Of a stretch of DNA of 64,000 bases, positions 61,922 to 64,000 are shown in pieces. A program made the translations under genes and the position numbers. The notes below the pieces were generated by a model. The model saw only the letters and a program-made list of their open reading frames with translations, was not told the origin of the DNA and searched no databases. The first letter of the stretch is position 1, and every line of letters begins with the position of its first letter. Origin of the DNA: Bacteroidota bacterium (lineage in GTDB: Bacteria > Bacteroidota > Bacteroidia > Chitinophagales > Chitinophagaceae); assembly GCA_023386045.1 (NCBI GenBank), contig JAEWKK010000019.1, positions 372,001 through 436,000 of the forward strand, written 5' to 3'.

Positions 61922-63067
61922 ATGCAGCAATATCCATTCATATTCTCCGAAGAAAGGAAATGGAAGGTCAGGCGGCATTTTTATTTCTGGCTCTGGTGGT
62001 GGATTTTCCAGTCATTACTGTATTCCTTCGTGGCGTACAACCTCAACATATCCTATGCTGAAAGGCTGCCTGTATCTGCACTCGAAGCATTTTTCTACCT
62101 GATCCCACATATGTTCCTTTCCTATAGTCTTATGTACTGGGTAATTCCCCGGTATTTACTAAAAGGACGATATGTTGTAACCGCTTGTATGGTGGGTTTA
62201 CTTTTTGTAACTACTGCGTTGATTTCATCTCTTATCGGCATCTATATCCTTCAGGATTTGCGTTTTTTCTTTTTCGGTCATGTAGAAGGGATAGCGCACC
62301 AGAGAAATTATTTATACATCTTTCCGGCTTTGCTTGCAGGACTCAGGGGTGCTATAACAGTTGGAGGATTGGCGGCTTCTATCAAAATGATGAAGTATTG
62401 GTATGTTAAAGAGCAGCGAAACCTAAAGCTCCAAAAAGAAAACGTGGAATCGCAGCTGGAATTGCTGAAGGCCCAGGTGCATCCTCATTTTTTATTTAAT
62501 ACGCTGAATAATATTTATTCATTTACCCAAAATACATCGCCCATGGCTTCGAGGCTGGTGATGGGATTGTCTGAGATGTTGCGTTATATGCTATACGAAT
62601 GCAATCAGCCACTGGTTCCTTTATCAAAAGAATTGAAAATGATGAAGGACTATATCACGCTGGAAGAGATACGCTACAACGACCAGCTGGATATCAACCT
62701 TGACCTGCCAAGGAATACAGATGATCTTTATATTGCTCCGCTTTTGCTTCTTCCCTTTATAGAAAATTGTTTTAAACATGGTACGAGCCAGATGCTGGAA
62801 AACCCATGGATCACCATGCACATTGTATTAAATGATTCTCAACTTGAAATGAAATTAATTAATGGGAAAGCCGGCGGCTATATCAAAAAGGAAGGCTCAG
62901 GTATTGGTATTGAAAACGTTAGGAAAAGACTGGAACTTCTGTATCCGGGAAGGCACTCCCTGAAAATCAACCATGAGGAAGATGTATTTATTGTTACGCT
63001 TAAAGTTAAACTGGAGAGAATAACTTCCAGGAATCAGTTGAGTAATTTCAAAACAGCGGTGGCATGA
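61922..63067 (+). CDS. LytS-type sensor histidine kinase
   Basis: The 381-residue product from the ATG at 61922 has four membrane helices (about 25-165), a coiled coil (about 165-185) and a His_kinase domain with QVHPHFLFNTLNNIYSFTQ (His about 192). Next come LSEMLRYMLYE, the ATPase N box FIENCFKHG, and GSGIGIENVRKRLELLYPG. The frame is open up to 61754, but the extra residues are cysteine-rich and unlike the family. ATG 61859 is an alternative start. It overlaps its regulator by 4 bases and is a paralogue of the kinase at 58664. Confidence 0.92.
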   Translation: MQQYPFIFSEERKWKVRRHFYFWLWWWIFQSLLYSFVAYNLNISYAERLPVSALEAFFYLIPHMFLSYSLMYWVIPRYLLKGRYVVTACMVGLLFVTTALISSLIGIYILQDLRFFFFGHVEGIAHQRNYLYIFPALLAGLRGAITVGGLAASIKMMKYWYVKEQRNLKLQKENVESQLELLKAQVHPHFLFNTLNNIYSFTQNTSPMASRLVMGLSEMLRYMLYECNQPLVPLSKELKMMKDYITLEEIRYNDQLDINLDLPRNTDDLYIAPLLLLPFIENCFKHGTSQMLENPWITMHIVLNDSQLEMKLINGKAGGYIKKEGSGIGIENVRKRLELLYPGRHSLKINHEEDVFIVTLKVKLERITSRNQLSNFKTAVA

Positions 63068-63780
63068 ATGAAAACAAGCTTATAAAATGCCTGGTTGTGG
63101 ATGATGAACCACCGGCGCGTGAAATAATTGGGCGCTACATAAAAGAGGTGCCCATGCTGCAGATGGCGGGCGAATGTGGAAATGCCATAGAAGCACTCAG
63201 CTTTTTACAGCAGAATGTGATTGATCTTGTTTTCCTGGATGTGCAAATGCCGCAATTAAATGGAAACGAACTGCTAAAGATTATCAAACATCCTCCCAGG
63301 GTTATATTTACTACAGCTTACCCTGAATATGCCCTCGAAGGTTATGATCTTGATATAGTGGATTACCTTCTCAAGCCTGTTAAGTTTGAACGTTTTTTAA
63401 AAGCAATACATAAAGCCACACAACAGGCCAGTTCAATTGATACAGAACTGGTTCAACATGAAAGCAGGAATGAAGCCTTTGTGTACTTCCGTGCCGACAG
63501 GAAGATGGTTAAAGTGATGCTGGATGACATCCTCTTCATTGAAAGCATGAAGGATTATATAAAAGTGATTACAACAAAAGGAACGATCATCACCAAACAA
63601 TCCATCACTGCCGTAGAAGCCATGCTGCCCGAACATTTGTTTCTGCGTACTCACCGCTCCTTTATTATTTCCCTTTCCCGCATCAGTTCTTATACCAGTG
63701 AACTCATTGAGATCGAGAAACATGAAATCCCAATTGGCAAGTTGTTCAGAAATGGTGTACTGAAAGCCATTGATAAGTAA
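63064..63780 (+). CDS. LytTR-type response regulator
   Basis: The 238-residue regulator has a receiver domain with VVDDEPPAREII, phospho-acceptor Asp in DLVFLDVQMPQLNGNEL (about 59), TTAYPEYA and YLLKPVKFERF. A LytTR DNA-binding domain follows (about 140-235, YFRADRKMVKVMLDDILFIESMKDYIKVITTKG, then FLRTHRSFIISLSRISSY). It begins with an ATGA overlap with the kinase. It resembles the regulator at 59764 throughout and is likely its paralogue. Confidence 0.95.
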   Translation: MNENKLIKCLVVDDEPPAREIIGRYIKEVPMLQMAGECGNAIEALSFLQQNVIDLVFLDVQMPQLNGNELLKIIKHPPRVIFTTAYPEYALEGYDLDIVDYLLKPVKFERFLKAIHKATQQASSIDTELVQHESRNEAFVYFRADRKMVKVMLDDILFIESMKDYIKVITTKGTIITKQSITAVEAMLPEHLFLRTHRSFIISLSRISSYTSELIEIEKHEIPIGKLFRNGVLKAIDK

Positions 63781-63963
63781 AGCCTGGAGTATTTATGGAT
63801 GGGTTAGCTAAAATCGCCGGGTTCTAACTTCCAAAACAAGGAATTCAACCCTTAATCATCTTGAATGAACAAAATGAAATGCAAAAATCTTCAATTTGCC
63901 AGATGCCTGATTAGTTTTGACTAAACAATATCCACTTAAAAAGGTCTACTAAAAAAAACCACC

Positions 63964-64000
63964 ATGGACACACAAATTATTACCTGGGAGATGAACATGG
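63964..64000 (+). CDS. Possible 5' end of a further gene (cut by window edge)
   Basis: An ATG at 63964 opens 12 codons to the edge (MDTQIITWEMNM). The 180 bases before it hold no other frame, and a TTTTGAC lies about 50 bases upstream. This is too short to name. Confidence 0.3.
   Translation, partial: MDTQIITWEMNM

Noticed and set aside
1..64000. tRNA or rRNA genes
   Set aside because: No cloverleaf with a GGTTCRANYCC arm was found by eye; a tRNAscan run would settle it.

Overview
The window looks like a chromosomal segment of a Bacteroidota bacterium, most likely Chitinophagaceae or a close relative. The evidence is a long Rho with a lysine/glutamate-rich insertion, Bacteroidota -7 boxes (TAnnTTTG) in place of Shine-Dalgarno signals, a PorP/SprF gene next to a giant PKD protein with a gliding-motility (CHU_C) C-terminus, two GLPGLI proteins, large outer-membrane beta-barrel receptors with carboxypeptidase-regulatory N-termini, a futalosine-pathway gene (mqnC) and two LytS/LytTR pairs. 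I saw no tRNA or rRNA gene, no insertion sequence, no phage gene and no CRISPR array.

Layout. 1-6.4 kb: a secreted Lys/Glu-rich protein (cut by the edge), mnmH, a lipoprotein, rho, an 800-bp gap, asnS. 6.5-16.8 kb: universal stress protein, a decayed exbD, a 2-oxoglutarate/Fe dioxygenase, an LpoB-like/COG3014-like lipoprotein cluster, a PadR-PspC pair with a clear operator, gcvT, an SRPBCC protein and comB. 16.9-21.3 kb: a SWIM/SNF2 helicase followed by about 0.6 kb of degenerate repeats. 21.3-31.6 kb: a lipoprotein, then a cassette of a small four-cysteine secreted protein, a GLPGLI protein and a beta-barrel receptor, a second receptor, a hidden 56-codon gene, and a second GLPGLI protein. 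31.8-36.7 kb: a tight run of histidine kinase, OmpR-type regulator, AsmA-like membrane protein and nagA. 36.7-45.2 kb: small membrane and acidic proteins, DUF72, CYTH, OmpA-like lipoprotein, mqnC, aspartyl protease with PDZ, and an M16 peptidase pair. 45.2-45.9 kb: a tandemly duplicated nested-palindrome element. 46-50.3 kb, minus strand: L,D-transpeptidase, AI-2E-type permease, MATE transporter, SMUG-like DNA glycosylase. 50.5-55.9 kb: the type IX secreted PKD protein and its PorP/SprF partner. 56-63.8 kb: a beta-barrel receptor, two LytS/LytTR two-component systems, and a small outer-membrane barrel between them.

Most of the window is ordinary core and envelope biology. The parts worth a second look are the GLPGLI/small-secreted-protein/barrel cassette, the PadR operator sitting on its own promoter, the repeat family that begins exactly at stop codons, the five-module PKD array with a recent internal duplication, the exbD pseudogene, and the hidden small gene at 29.9 kb. 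All product names come from reading motifs and family resemblance by eye; no database search was run.
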